Source: Gloeopeniophorella convolvens (Eukaryota; Basidiomycota; Agaricomycetes; Russulales). Taken from it: a DNA stretch of 64,000 bases. The stretch lies in contig WTXD01000033.1 in NCBI GenBank assembly GCA_022496205.1, positions 1 through 64,000 on the forward strand, read 5' to 3'. Every line of letters begins with the position of its first letter. Positions within the stretch are counted from its first letter, which is position 1. Below, piece by piece: positions 1-12,395 of the stretch. Made by a program: the position numbers and the translations under genes. The notes beneath the pieces are model-generated. The model was not told the DNA's origin. It saw only the letters and a list, made by a program, of their open reading frames with translations, and did no database searches.

Positions 1-569
1 GCCAGCAGCGCTTGTTGTTGCGCCTGCTGTTGCGCCAGTAGTTGTGCCATCTGCGCTTGCTGCTCCTCCTGGGAGAGTGCGGATGTGTGAGGATGGTGAA
101 GGACTGGGAAAGGGTGCGTCTGTCCCTGACTCTCTCCTGTTGTTTGAGCCAGAATGGGGGCCACTCTCGAGATCAAAGGAACAGGCGCCTGCATGACCGG
201 TGCAACGGAGTGAGTGGAGTGCGACGCAGATGACACTGGTGGCAAGGATTGAGTGCGCGCAGGTACCAGCTCCTCCTGATCGTTGATCGACTGATTGTCA
301 TCAGATAGGACGTCCAGTTCACCGGTCCCGTGTGCTGGAAATTGGAGTGCGGTGGTGAGTGGTTGCATGTTGAATGCACTCGGACCACACGCCATGGAAG
401 TCCCAGAGCGCAAGGTCATTGGTTCGCGTGCAGTTGTACGCGCTGATGGGCCCGGCCTCGGTGAAACAACCGCGGAGGTCATTGCTGATGTGATAAGAGA
501 AGGCAATGACGTTCCAGGTTGAGATGGTGACGTATATTCGTCAGGAACTTCTGAATGATGTCCAGACAT
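1..569 (-). CDS. Partial gag-like retroelement ORF, runs off left edge
   Basis: The minus strand is open without a stop from an ATG at 569 to the first base of the window, giving at least 189 codons. The product is rich in Ser, Pro, Thr and Gln. It ends at the edge in a Gln/Ala helical stretch (QMAQLLAQQQAQQQALLA), the sort of low-complexity segment seen in basidiomycete retroelement gag proteins. About 230 nt upstream (800-814, minus strand) lies a primer-binding-site-like sequence next to an LTR end, which is the expected position for gag. No zinc knuckle is visible because the frame is cut by the window. The product call rests on context rather than on a recognised domain. Confidence 0.5.
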   Translation of the reverse strand, partial: MSGHHSEVPDEYTSPSQPGTSLPSLITSAMTSAVVSPRPGPSARTTAREPMTLRSGTSMACGPSAFNMQPLTTALQFPAHGTGELDVLSDDNQSINDQEELVPARTQSLPPVSSASHSTHSVAPVMQAPVPLISRVAPILAQTTGESQGQTHPFPVLHHPHTSALSQEEQQAQMAQLLAQQQAQQQALL

Positions 570-799
570 GGCCAGAAAAGGGTTTGGAATCCAAACATTG
601 GTTTATCAAAAAAAATGGTGTCGTGAGCAACAGAGATGTCTGTGGGGACGTGCAAAGAAAAAATGACGCCGGCAGCACAGTGGTCGGAAGCAACTCAGGT
701 GGTACTGGGGTGAAAAACAAGATGATGTATGGTGATAAGGTCACAGAGGTGCGGCGTGAGATGAGTCCAGGTATAATCGGGTAGTTTCAAGATCTTCCC

Positions 800-814
800 G
801 CAGGGCCCATAACC
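800..814 (-). other. Retrotransposon primer binding site (half-tRNA iMet type)
   Basis: Read on the minus strand this is GGTTATGGGCCCTGC, directly after an LTR terminus ending in AACA. The same 15 bases follow the 5' LTR of the copia element at 43807. It is complementary to the anticodon arm (CAU) of initiator tRNA-Met, as in Drosophila copia, which primes from a half tRNA. Confidence 0.6.
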
Positions 815-975
815 TGTTACTTTTTGGTACTTCCCTCAGTCGCAGTAATGGAGAACGAACTGTATTAATCACCTGGTACTTCTAGACCGGTGTTAGCATG
901 TACAATAACCACAATAGTAGGGAGCGGCTTACCCCTCAGTCGCAGTAATGGAGAACGAACTGAGGGAGCGCGAAC
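815..975 (-). repeat. Truncated copia-type LTR fragment with duplicated stem-loop
   Basis: This is the 3' part of an LTR in minus orientation, ending in AACA at the primer binding site. It holds two identical 29-bp copies exactly 100 bp apart (834-862 and 934-962), each with CTCAGT...ACTGAG ends able to pair. The same layout occurs in the LTRs at 40952 and 43322. The upstream part of the LTR, with any TATA box, is missing, and unrelated LTR sequence follows. The right boundary is approximate. Confidence 0.55.
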
Positions 976-1046
976 ACATTCCGAACCGATTACACTAAGT
1001 GTGCGCACGTGACGCGCTGCAATTCGGACCGCACAGCGAGTCCTCA

Positions 1047-1256
1047 CATCCAGTAGTATATAAGACCCCTATGTATTGCCCAGTGGTCCTCAGACTGTCC
1101 ATCTGTGGCACTCTCCTCTGTACCTAGCACTGCAATAGCACTGTTAGTGTGTTCCCTCTCTGCTCCTGCATATCGCAGCTCATCTTCTGTCTATCACCCT
1201 CGACGCTCTCCAAACTCTGCTATCCTCCCTGCGCACACTCCATGAGTGAGTCCTGA
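1047..1256 (+). repeat. LTR fragment related to the solo LTR at 38939-39593
   Basis: From the TATA-like tatataagac at about 1056 onward the sequence matches the TATA-distal third of the LTR at 38939-39593 nearly base for base for about 115 bp (TATA, CAGTGGTCCTCAGACTGTCC and following). It ends in the same GAGTGAGTCCTGACA terminus. The upstream two thirds of that LTR are not recognisable here, so this is a truncated or diverged copy. Confidence 0.7.
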
Positions 1257-1258
1257 CA

Positions 1259-1346
1259 AACATTATGTACACAAGATAAGATAGTCCTTGATCATTAGGT
1301 CCATATCTAATCTAATCAGAGCCATCAGGACACTGTCCATCTCAAC
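1259..1346 (-). repeat. Fragment of copia LTR 5' end
   Basis: This 88-bp piece is the reverse complement of the first 88 bp of the 485-bp copia LTR at 43322 and 49016, with about three differences, all C-to-T or G-to-A type. It ends in the LTR terminus CTCAACA. It lies immediately after the other LTR fragment, so it is nested or rearranged debris. Confidence 0.8.
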
Positions 1347-2600
1347 AGAGTGTGCACGAGACAGTGCACAAGATTCTGGGTAAGACATGATGTCTTATGA
1401 GTGGAGGCAATCAGCCTCCAGTACGTCGAGTTTAAGAAGCTGGAAACCTTGTGATACTTGGGTAGATAAGTCCCTCATATGGAATCCCTGGTAACCTCGT
1501 TGATTGACAAAGGAGAACAGGCTTAAGGCCTTTAAGTACAACTACTACACCTTAAGTACTACAAGTCAAGTGGTTTACATAATGTCCTAGTATCGAGTCA
1601 TACTGAGTCAGAACAGACTCAAGGTGGGTCTCCTACATCAGCAAAACCGGCAAAACCTTGCGGCCCCTTGCGGGTCTCGCCGGAGCCGCAAGATCCGATA
1701 TGCGCTGATACGCCAGCACGGCGTATACGGCGTACGACGGTACGTTTTCGCGATCTACGAAACGGCTGATGTGCAAAGTCCTAGGCACGTCTAGGAGCTC
1801 TCGACTGACGAGACACGGACCACAAATAGGCCCAAAGGGGGCACAAGTCGGTGGTCGCGTCGTCCTTCGGTCGATCTCAGGCGTAGGCCGCAGATGGGCA
1901 GTCGGCACCACTCAGCAACGTAGAAACGATAAGTCATTCCCACCTCTGTGTTAGCAGGCGTCGCTAGCGCATCCGCAGGTGCCTGTTTGCGATCAAACCG
2001 CAGGACGCGAGCCGCTCCGCCGAACGCGCTAAACGCGCGGTCCCGCCGCCGCACGAAGAACGGCTGTCGCAGCCGCGCGCGCACCAAACTAGCGCGTCCG
2101 CAGTTATCGCGCGACCGATCAAAGGCCGCTACGTTATACGCGAATACGCCGTTTCCTAGCTAAACCTTACTGTCGAGCGAGAGGCCGTCGCGGCATAACG
2201 GAACGCTACGAGATTAGACACCGGCGCGGTCCCGGAGTAGGACTCGCACTATGTATTTAAACCTACGGTTCAAGACGACCGAATCCAGGTTACGCTCCCC
2301 CTCCGTTCACCTTTCTAGCACGTATCGGTCAGACGTTGGCCGGTCGTAGTTCGAGCGTCGTTGCAGTGCCGTGTCATTGTGCGACGCGGCTTAGTCCTTT
2401 TTCATTCGGCTCTCAGTCTTGCGTACCTCGGCGACCCCAGTCGGCGTAACTCGGGCATTAGGCACGTCTCCCCGCGCACTTGCGATACTAACGAAGCCCC
2501 TTTGCTAGATTTAGCCCTTATACTGGGCTTAGGGTATCAGCGCTTATCTAGGATTATTGTAGATTAGAAGTACCTAACAGGTCAGCTCCGCGATTATAAA
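1347..2600. other. No gene seen; CpG-dense segment
   Basis: I find no coherent gene here. From about 1630 to 2350 the sequence is unusually rich in CG dinucleotides compared with its flanks, and open frames appear on both strands without recognisable content. A tatttaaac TATA-like motif lies at about 2254. It could be part of an unrecognised repeat. Confidence 0.3.
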
Positions 2601-2860
2601 ATGCCAGTCCGATTGCGGAGGGAGATCTCACGCTGTGCGCGCATTGGCAATCTACATGGAGCATGTTGCAACCTTTACAAGGGCCTATCAGAGGTCATGA
2701 TTATCCCTTGCTTCTTGCAAGGGAGTGTATTTCTTTTGCCCCCCTTTGCAATTGAGTCAGCGGTACAATGAGTTCCAATGAGACTGTACAATAATTATGG
2801 GATTAGCAAGACCTCAAGATTGCAGTATTAGTTGCTAGCAATGATAGTAAAAATTTGCAA

Positions 2861-2932
2861 AAGGCAGGAATTGAACGCGAGCCCTCAACGCGAGGATGAC
2901 TAACGTCACTATTACCAGTACACCACAAAGCA
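2861..2932 (-). other. tRNA-like sequence with A and B box, probably a pseudogene
   Basis: On the minus strand there is a good A box (TGGTGTACTGG, 2915-2925) and a good B box (GTTCAATTC, 2868-2876) at tRNA-like spacing. The T stem is poorly paired and the acceptor ends do not pair, so I cannot draw a full cloverleaf or name an anticodon. It is either a decayed tRNA or a tRNA-derived repeat. Confidence 0.3.
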
Positions 2933-5593
2933 CTTGAAACAGGAAGGCACTCTCTGCAATATAACCCACACATCGACGCCGTGGAAGTCGGACTCGAAAA
3001 ATTTGCGCAAGTCGTCGACGTTGCTATCTTCTCACCCCCATGTTCGACATCATCCATCACACATCACAGTGCTCGACGTCGCCCTCCTCCGCTGCAGAGA
3101 CAGCTCCTATCGTCAAATTCAAGGCTCCACTCTGGATGTAGGCCCAAACAATGGAACGACAGCATGATGATTCATGGTATGTGATTCCGCTGCCACTAAT
3201 ATCGTCGCCGGCCCGACTGCTCTTATGCGAGAACCTCGCAGGATGACGCGTGCACGCAACTCACATCGCACCACCCCGTGTCGCACCACAACAACATCAT
3301 TGCGTCGGCGCAGCAGGTCCCACTGTGTAGCGCGGCCGCGACGTGGTGCAGGAACATGCATCCTGCAAGGCCTTCGCTGCCACCACTTTTGCCGCACAGT
3401 TCTGCCAACAGAAACAGCAATCGTACACCCACCAGCATGCCCGTGCCCAGACCTGTCGCGATGCCGACACTGCAAACCCCCTCTCGCGGCCTCGTGCCGA
3501 AGCAAGGTGACCCGACCGTGCCGCCGGTGTGAGCTCCTTCGCGCGGCAACATGGCCGCGACATGGCGTGCTGACGCGCGCCTCCCCACTTCCCCGCCATG
3601 CTCTGATGAGCGCGGCTCCATCTTCCCAGACAAGGACAATGGTACCATCCTTGTGTTTGACTCACCACCCCCGCTGCTACGCAATTACGCGCGCGGGGCC
3701 CACGCCGATACCCCGCGCACCGTTGCATGCTGCACCGAACCACCGCCGTGCTTCAACGAGCATGGCCCCACTCCCCTAACCGAGGACGCCACCCCTGGTC
3801 CCGCATCCACCTCACCGCCCCTGCTGCTCCGCAACCGTGCACACAACGTCTCACGCGCCTTTGAGCGCTGGGCCGGACCCCCACTGTGCTCTGATGAGTG
3901 TGGCCATGTCAGCACCGCGAATCCGAGCAACAATGGCTCACCAGCGCACGCCGCCATCCAATTCTGTCACAAAGGCCATATGTCATTCATAGCGACCTCT
4001 TCAAGGTGCCTGATGTCCTCGTTCCTGTCAGCGGTGGCCACTCTGAAGACCATGGTGCATCGTCCCTGTCGCGCGCACGCCCAGCCGCCCTGCTCACGTT
4101 CACCCGCGGGCCGCCACAGATCACCACCCCTCTCGCAGTCACGCACCTACTCCCAATCAGATGCATCACACCATAGACCCTGATTGGCTCAAGATCGAGC
4201 ATGGTATCGATGCCATCGTACGTCCCCACTACCACGTATTCAAAATCAATTTGATATCTCAGCAGGACGACCTGTTTGTCATCCCCAGCGATGCGGCGCT
4301 CGTGTCGCAGATCCACGAGGTCAGCCATTATCTCCCCTGCGTGCATATGGCCCACTCTGATGCCAACAATGGGACAATGAAGAGCCTCGACATGGGCGTG
4401 GAGCTCCCGCCATCCTTCCCAGCGCCTCTGGCGCTGTAGACCATCGAGATGGTGTATGCACATGGTGTCGCATTCTGCGCAGGACAAACAGGATGCACCA
4501 ATGAACCGCATCTGGTTTGACAGTGGTGGGGTTGTCAAGGCAAAGGATGACGGGCTCGGCGACGCTTTCGGTTGCTTACCCTGGCGCTGAGTTTGCGAGC
4601 AAGGTCCTCAAGGCGCTCACGGGCAAGAATTGCCTCGTCTACTGCTGCCCATGCACCTACTGTCACCCAACCCTGCGAATGATCCTGCACTGCTGCAGCC
4701 CCATCACCCCCCCTCCTGCTCCCCTGCCCACCCTCTTCCTCTACCACACCTACGTTCTCCACCGCCGCACCCACGCAAACAGTATATATGCTGCGTGCCC
4801 AGCCACATGCGCGCGGCACCATTGTAGCACATGGGTGGAGCCTGTGTACGATGGAGCTACCTGTAGTTACCAGTGGCATGTAGAGCCTTTTGTAGTGTCT
4901 GAAATTGGCAAGTGAATACATGAGCATATGGACATTGTACAATGTTTCTGCGAGCTTGACAATGTCAGGCCATATTGGCAAGGGACATCTAAATTTGTGT
5001 GGCCCACAAGAATTATGTCAAAATATATGGGATTTTAAAAAGTAGTAAACTCATATCAACCCTTGTAGACCGGCCGACTCCTTGCAGCCCTTTTGGTCCT
5101 TTTGACCCTTATAAGGACTCAAAAGTACAGATAAGGTTTTGCAGGTTTTCGTGATGTAGGTAGAAGTACAGTAGAGAATCCAATGGCGAAAGGGGCATGT
5201 CAAGATAAGTGAGGGACTGTATGATGAATAGAAGATAAGTGTCCCCAAGTCAGCAATCAGAATAGAGCTCATTATCATACAGTGAAAGAAAAGAAAAAAG
5301 ATCATACTCATACAAATCATGACACTTGAGGTGAACACTACACCACCAATAGTATATAAACATGCTGATTCCTTGTGTTATCTACCTTATATAGGAAAGT
5401 ATAGAGGGACAGGTGAGTCCTAACAATCTGCAGTAACAATTGATCAAAGATGTTTAATAGTTTTAATTGCATGGATACAAATAAGTAGTAGCAAAGAGTC
5501 ATAATAAAGTTCATTGTAGTGCCTCCCATTCTTTGATTAAGTTAGTTGAAATACCAATGTAGGAAATAGATAGAGATCATGAACACCACCACA
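2933..5593. other. Gene-poor stretch
   Basis: Long frames between 3170 and 4190 on the plus strand are GC-rich, overlap each other in several frames and match nothing I recognise. Around 3600-3910 there are about three degenerate units carrying an imperfect PPC..E.G-coding motif, which looks like a decayed tandem repeat. 4980-5540 is AT-rich with no frame of note. Confidence 0.3.
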
Positions 5594-8500
5594 TCATTCA
5601 CCAGCAAAGAGCCGGATAATCATGTACCCCGTTGACCCGATGAAGCGCACAACTATAAAAGTGATGAATTGAGCGAAGAAGAAAGGTCGGGACGAGGCAA
5701 CGCACGGGCGAGAAGGGCGACAGAGTAAAGGATGAATATGAGGTAGCCGTTGACAGTGCTATTCGCACCACTCGATTTCGCATTCCCGTTTGTCGTGCTG
5801 TAAGCGGAACTTGAGGCGATGGTCTCACAGAGATACGGAACGAAGACGTACAGAATGATCGCTACAAGCAATGCCTGAAGGAAAAAGGTGAGCTGGCTGA
5901 TCGCATTTCAAGAGCGATCAATGACCCACGTTCGAAAGCACCCAAGCCATGAGTACCTGCGTGACGAAAGCAATTAAAATGACATCCCAAGCACCGCCAC
6001 GAACGAATCATCTTACACTAAACGAAAGCATGAGCGACGCGGTGACGCAATGATGAGGAGCACTTACTTTGTACGGAAATTACGATAGTAATCCTCTTGC
6101 GCGGTGGCCGCGTCGACGCTCTTGTCTTCCTTCGGTGGCTTGGTCGACAAAACGTGTATCGCGTCCTCGTACGCAGCGTTGATGTCAGTCTCAGCTGTAG
6201 GCAGCGCAACTTCGACTGCGTTTTCCCCTTTGCCCGCTTTGACAGCGCCAAGGTCCGTGTTGACTTTGTTGTCGCCCTTCGTTCCCCACGAAACGTCGCT
6301 GGTGAAACGGAGACGTCAGCCCTGCAAGAACCGTGAACGCACCGGCAAACTTACTGAACGTTCGCAAACTGGACACGAGATGTCGTCAGAATGGGTAAGG
6401 AGACATGCAAGCAGAGCAACCCACGGCATACACGTTGAGAATATTGATGTACGAGGGTGCAAGGAGCGTATACTGGATGAACGAAGTGACCATGTGCCAA
6501 GGATCGAGCTAGATCGTTGGTCAGCGCGAACCTCTACGACGCGCAGACGCGCCATGCTCACATGTATAATTGATGCTACAACATAGAGGCCCACCGTCGC
6601 AGAAATTGAGATGACGATGTCGCGGAAAAGGGCGTTCTTGAAGAAATCGCCGAAACTGACGCCACGGTGCTCGGCTCTCGCTACCTCTTGTACGCCCTTG
6701 ACCGCGAGGAATACAGCTGCGAACTGCACGCAGAGTGGTCAAAAAACCTTTCTCGTGGAATACGCAAGGGGCACTCACCGTCATGTACACTGTGAATATC
6801 GCGAATCCAACGAAGGCGGTCGTGTATCCCTTGCTGGAACCTTGCGGACGATTACCCAGGGAGAGCATGAAGCACATGAGCAGCAGGCCAACGTAAGTAT
6901 ACTTGAGGATCGTATTGAGATCTTCGATCGCCTTGCCGCCGAGGACAGCCGGGTCTTCCAGCGCGTTGGTCAAGACGAAGAACGAGATAAAGAAATTGCC
7001 CTAGGTACCACATGAGCAATGAAGAGGCGGGACAGAGACAACGATAGGCGCACGAGAGCGAACCAAGAAAAGATCAAGTTGAACGTTTGGTAGACGAGCT
7101 CGACGTGGATCCAAAACTTGCGGGCGAAACTGTGCGAAGAACGATAAATGTAGTGGAACTTGACTGTACTGTGAATGGCCGCGAAGAACGAGCCGTTCAG
7201 CCATCTCCGACGTTGCGAGACCAGCTCAGGGACCTGTCAAACGCATGAGGAAAAGAAAGCCAGGAACGGGGCCCTGTTAGATGCGTACCTGGTCTGGTGT
7301 ATCCGTGACGGCGTACGCAGACTTGACGTAGTGGAGAACCCACGAGCCGCCGCGTTTCGACACAAGCTCCCAGCATAGGATCTGTATGCGCACATTAAAA
7401 AGAGCCGGTGACGCACGTCCCGCGCACGTACACGATCCTCAGCCAAGTACATGTTTGCCGTGAAGATATCCGCACCAGCGCCATGCTGCGATAGGTGAGG
7501 ACCAGCGTTAGCAAGAACGCTGATAGACGTACCAACGTTTCGCCAAGGAAGTACTTCTGCAATGGGCCCTCACCGCGAACATCATTCTGTAATGCAATGT
7601 ACCGATACGCGCTGAAAGCACCAGGCAGCACGGTGATGTAACCGAACATCGACTCCCTGCAGCGAATTGTCAGGTGCGGCGCGGCAAGATCAGACTGTCA
7701 CCTACAAGGGCTTGTCGAGGATATTGGACATCTTGTACTCAAAATTCTGGGCAGCGACTGGTCCAAAAGTCAGGAAAACGCACGACATCGGGGAGCTAGA
7801 TCACGTACCAAGCGGGTTGAGCAGCTTTTCCCAATACTTCCCCTTTAGCGCGACAATCTCGCCACACGCGCCGCCGACGTTAGAGTTTATGTCGAACGCC
7901 TTCCAGAGATGGTAGATGGAACTGGGGCCAGGCATGGTGCCAACATCGAGAAGAACACAGACGTTGGGTTGCAGGATGGGACCAAAAGCGTTGAAGAACC
8001 AACGATGAGAATTAATCTTCTTCTGGTTCTTCTCCTTCAGACAGAAGATAACTTGCACGGGCACGATACCCTTCTCCGCGCCTTCGATCTTGTTCGACGG
8101 TGTCACAGAGACTAGAAAGGAAAATGGGCTGATCGTGTATAGAAGCCACAAAACGATACGCACTCTGGGTAGTATACTCGTATATATGCGCGGAGACTTC
8201 CTTGGCGTTGACTTTGTTGGTGGCGATACCTTCCTGATAGGCACCAATGGCGGCAATAACGCTCAGCGTACGCGAGTTGATCTTCTGACGACCGTCGCTG
8301 ACGATGCAGACGACGACCTTCTTCCAGCCGTCCTTGCCCCAGGTCTTGCTGCGGTCACGTTTGCAGAGATATGCGATATTCTTCATGACGCCATGCATGG
8401 TGCGCGTGAAGAGCGAGTCATCTTCGTTGTACATAGTCATGACGATGAATAGCTCGGTGCGGCGGGGTGGGTCGTAGTGCACCTGGCGGAGCGTGAAGCC

Positions 8501-9406
8501 ATTGTCCTTGAAGTCGTTCGGGTCGCCCGTCGCGGCCGAGTATCGCATGTGCGTATACTCGCGTTCATCCTTGTGAACGCAGAGGTTGAGCAGCTTTGTC
8601 GGGACAGCCGAGTCGAGGACGAAGTTGCCGTGAAAGAGCCTGAGTGGAGACGCGTCAGCGCCGGCCGAGCGCGCAGATCGGCAATACGTACTCGACGCGC
8701 TTGAGTGTCTTGTGGCGGCGCGGTACGCGCTGAGGGATGCGACCATAACGGATGTTGTTACCTGGGTCATCGTCTTGACTAGGATCGAACTGGCCAGGCA
8801 TAAGCATGGGTGGCGCGAAGGAATCTTGGGAGTGCCCGGACGGGGCACGAAGTAGTGGGTGGTCGCCCGCGTCACCGAAATCCTGATCTGGTTCATCGTG
8901 AAGTTCGTACGACGGGTACGAGTTGTTAGACTGTGACTGATTCAGCGGGGGCGGGGGCGGGATGCTGAAATCAGGCGTGCTGTACGACGGGCCAGGGGCG
9001 TAACCGGTGTGCTGCGGCTGCTGCTGTGGTGGCTGCAGAGGTTGCGGGGACGACGAGAGTGCGTGCAGGGGAAACTGCGGAGTAGCATATGAATCGCGAG
9101 GGTTCGGCGGAGGCGACTGCGGGTGATACGGTGAATTGAAGGGATCATGACCTAGGGGTTGATAAGTCGATTGAAACTCGTGGCCCTGCGCGGGATAGCC
9201 TGCAGACAACGGTCGCGCTTGCCGCATAGGAGGCGAGGTGAACGGGTCGGTGTGAAAATTCTGCTGCTGCTGTTCATAAGGGTCTGCAGGCGGATAACCC
9301 GTGTATCCATCGTTATAGTGCCCGTGTTGGCCCTCGTCGGGCTAACAAGATCAGTATCTTAAATCGGAAGTTAGTCGAAACGGCTCACCTCTGGATAACG
9401 GGACAT
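5594..9406 (-). CDS. Chitin synthase (division 1, class I-III type)
   Basis: Membrane-bound glycosyltransferase that polymerises UDP-GlcNAc into cell-wall chitin. It has about twelve exons. Exon 1 is MSRYPE (ATG at 9404-9406) with a GTGAGC donor. Exon 2 encodes a Pro/Gln-rich disordered N-terminus of roughly 220 residues. The chitin synthase N-terminal and catalytic regions follow, with [33 protein letters not shown], the AEDR motif (an intron falls directly after it) and QRRRWLNGS, so the EDR and QRRRW catalytic signatures are intact. A multi-pass membrane C-terminus ends at TGA 5594-5596. The last intron, of about 58 nt, joins YSVALLA to the short final exon ([18 protein letters not shown]). 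All introns I checked have GT-AG ends and keep frame. The family call is very secure; the exact class is not. Confidence 0.93.
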
Positions 9407-10853
9407 GTTAGATCTGTTCGGAGGGAAAAATAGGGACTGAAGGCGGACGAACGCAAGGCAAGCTTGATATGGGGGAAGCCCGGCGCTGCCTCCTCCAAAA
9501 GGACGTCTCCTCAGAAGGCTGTGGCGTCAAATCACTCCGTTCACGTGCCAGCGCCAGGCACCACCACGGTCCGCTAGCTGCGGGTAGCTGCGGGCACCCC
9601 GGCAGTGCACTTGAAAGTCCCACAGCCCCAGCTTGATCAATGATCAACTTCAACGTCCAACTGCTGCTCTCATTGGACCATAAAACAAACAATCATCCAA
9701 CTGCTGCGCACCCCACGTCTTCCTCTGCGACCTTGCAAGCGCAGTAGACTACATCCACTCTCGGTCCGATATTTCTTCAATAATTCATCAAAAGCCCTTC
9801 TTACCCCATCCCACGCTCCGCTGTCGTCAGGCGCCGCGAGGCAACAGGTCTTGTGGCTGTACTGTATGCCTCTGACATGACATGACAGAACGACCCTGCT
9901 TGTCAGGGCCCCTGCGTGCTGGGACAGTGCCATCTTACGCATCTCACCGATCAAGCACCGCGAAGGACGAACATGCAAATCACACACCTACAGTCCACCA
10001 GGATACCTTTAGCAGTACCACCCCTATCATTCGTGCTGCTCTTGAGTAGCTACCAGTCGCAGATGCACAGCATCATGACGAACGCGAACCCCTGCAAGCC
10101 TACTGAGCTGCACCGGCTTGCAAACAGAAGTATTGCATCAAGCCTTCGAGGTCAATTCGGGGCACCAACATGCCTATACTGTGGCGCACAAGTCCCACAA
10201 TTTGTTCTCTTCGCTTTCAGCTTAACATACCGCTGACCTAGAGCCTCCCTGCTGTTCGCCTCGAGGAATGCCACCGTCGGACGTTAAGCACCGAACATAC
10301 GAACCTCAGTGCCAAACACGACTTTCGCGAAACAGATTCATGGACGCCATCCGAGGCTGGCTTGGTAACCTCAGCTCGCGGTGAATCGGCGAAGTCGGGG
10401 ACCCTGTCGCGTTTAGAGCGTCGATCCTTCTTACACCATCTTCGTTCCTGGCCCATCATCCGGACACCCGTATTTCCGCATGTAAATCGCTCACCCCGAT
10501 GATCGGCGCCGAAGCCCCCGCGCACTTCTTCGGCTTAATGCTGGGGCTGAGAACAGAACAGCCCCACAATTACGTTTCCGAGTCGGGGGTCACTTGCATC
10601 CTGTCTCCAAGGGTCCGAACTCGTCATGTTGGAGCGTTGCGTTGTTTAGCAGATGGGTGCCAGATGGTTCGTTTCATTCCGGAAACAAATATAGCACACC
10701 CATACAGAATCGTATCAGATACAAAGCAAATCTAAAGCATTGAGATGAGCAACGCGAGTCACAAGGATGCGAACAACAGAGTGGGTCATAAATTCATGAG
10801 CATTTGGCGGCATTCATGACAAAATCATGCGACGGCAACGCTGTGCAGTGCCT
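9407..10853. other. Intergenic, upstream of chitin synthase
   Basis: The first few hundred bases are presumably the chitin synthase promoter and leader. Minus-strand frames at 9408-9692 and 9670-9987 have no recognisable content or splice structure. I see no gene. Confidence 0.3.
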
Positions 10854-12395
10854 TTACCAAGTCTGGTAGCCAGGACTTTTGGCACTGCGGCTGATCGGTG
10901 GCACGATTGGGGCGTTGTAGAGCTGCAGGATGCGTGCCTCCGCAACCGGGGGCCCGTGCGGGACATTTCTCGCGAGAAGCATCAATGGGTTTTCAGGGTC
11001 GACTGAGCGGAACGTATCCTCGCTCAGTGCGATTGAGAGTGCCGTACGCTTGAATGGACGTAGCTCCTTCGGATCCCGCGGGATTGGACCGCGGCGCCAG
11101 ACATGGCAGGGGCCTTTGCGGAAGGAGATGAACATGCGCAATGAGGGCACCGCATCGAACATTGCGAGAGCATAGCGCTCCGTCTTGTCGTACGAGTAGA
11201 TTTCATCCTCCGTGCACGATTCAATAGAGAATCCTGAGGACGACGAGGAGTAGTCATCCTCTTCCTGGATAACGGGATAGTTGAGCGGCGCCCAAACGAA
11301 GACCTGCAGCTTCTTCAGGTGCTCCTTGATGACGTTGAGAATTCGCTTATTCTCGCCTGCGGACTATGATACAGTAAAGTGAGCTTCAAATCGCTGTGGC
11401 CCGAAGCCCAAACCCGCACCGTACGCACGTAATCTATGCTCTCGTAGATTGCCAAGGAAGTCAAGTCTGGTGTTTTCTCAGCGATCGTTCTCAGGATGCG
11501 CGAGGTCGACATGTATTCTTCGTGGTTGGTGTGCCGCGTAAGGGTGAAGCACTTGAGATTCTGGGACATCTCCCGCATTGCGCGCGCCGCATCGAACTCC
11601 TCTTGCGGAACAGCGAAGTGTAGATCCAGGCGCATGGCAGTGGGCTGAGGCTTCGGGCGGTCGTGGTAGGACGTGAGGAGGAAGGAGGATATACGGAGAT
11701 ATCCGCAATTCATGAGTGGCGCGTTGTCGGGCGCAAAATGTACCTGGCCGCGCGGGCTTCCAGAATGCTCGAAAGCGGTGAGCTGTGGCTGAGTACCCAG
11801 CCAACGGGCGAATGGTTCCGCCCATAAAAAGAAGCAGTCGAGCCTCTCGAGCCGGAACGAGCATCCGTGGAGGATATGCACATCTTCGCATCCCGCAGGC
11901 CATTCACTCTTGCCTGTAGGACGCAAATATCGCGACTGGGATATGGAGAGGTCCTTGAGATTCACAAGCTGGCGCAGCATGCGCGCAATGGTGTCGTTAT
12001 CCTCGGGCTCAGGCTCCCTATGTAGGGAGCCGGTGAACGCCAGGCGGTGGACACGCAGGGCAAGGTCCGGTCGGATGGACATTGTCTCGCAGAAAAATAG
12101 CAGTCCGCGCTCAGGTACAGCGACGTATTTGTAGAACTGCGCCTCGACGTCAATGCGAAAGGCGCGGGAGATGAGACAGAGGTTGTAGTCGAAGTCGTTG
12201 GGGTGAATGAACTGAAGGATCGGTCGGAATAGTTCGGGGGGTACGCGGGGCCTGGCGGGTGACGAATGTGTGGCAGGTCCTGCATGTAGATCGGGAAGGA
12301 CTCCGCTATCGGGAACAAGAGGAACTTGGGGGTGTCAGGAAAGAATCTGTGAAGATGCCTCGATACTCACTAGTTGTACCGCGATCTTCGGTCAT
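10854..12395 (-). CDS. F-box-like protein
   Basis: It starts at ATG 12393-12395 (MTEDRGTT). A GTGAGT intron ending at CCCCAAG then joins an F-box-like segment (PPELFRPILQFIHPNDF, then LCLISRAFRIDVEAQFYKY). After that comes a roughly 350-residue region of weak leucine-rich character, with a second intron near 11360, and the stop is at 10854. Fungal proteins of this build are usually substrate receptors of SCF ubiquitin ligases, but the F-box is divergent and the target is unknown. The start is favoured because only this splice keeps the F-box frame open back to a Met. It lies tail-to-head with the GPI16 gene on the same strand. Confidence 0.7.

Noticed and set aside
2861..2932. Functional tRNA gene on the minus strand
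   Set aside because: A and B boxes are good, but the acceptor and T stems do not pair and no anticodon arm can be drawn. Kept only as a tRNA-like sequence.
3174..4183. Overlapping plus-strand frames of 201 and 210 codons, with minus-strand frames over the same bases
   Set aside because: GC-rich sequence with several frames open at once, no domain, no splice or start context. It looks like composition plus a degenerate tandem repeat, not a gene.
8012..8896. 294-codon minus-strand ORF as a single-exon gene
   Set aside because: Its middle is a genuine chitin synthase exon; the ends read through introns into unrelated sequence.
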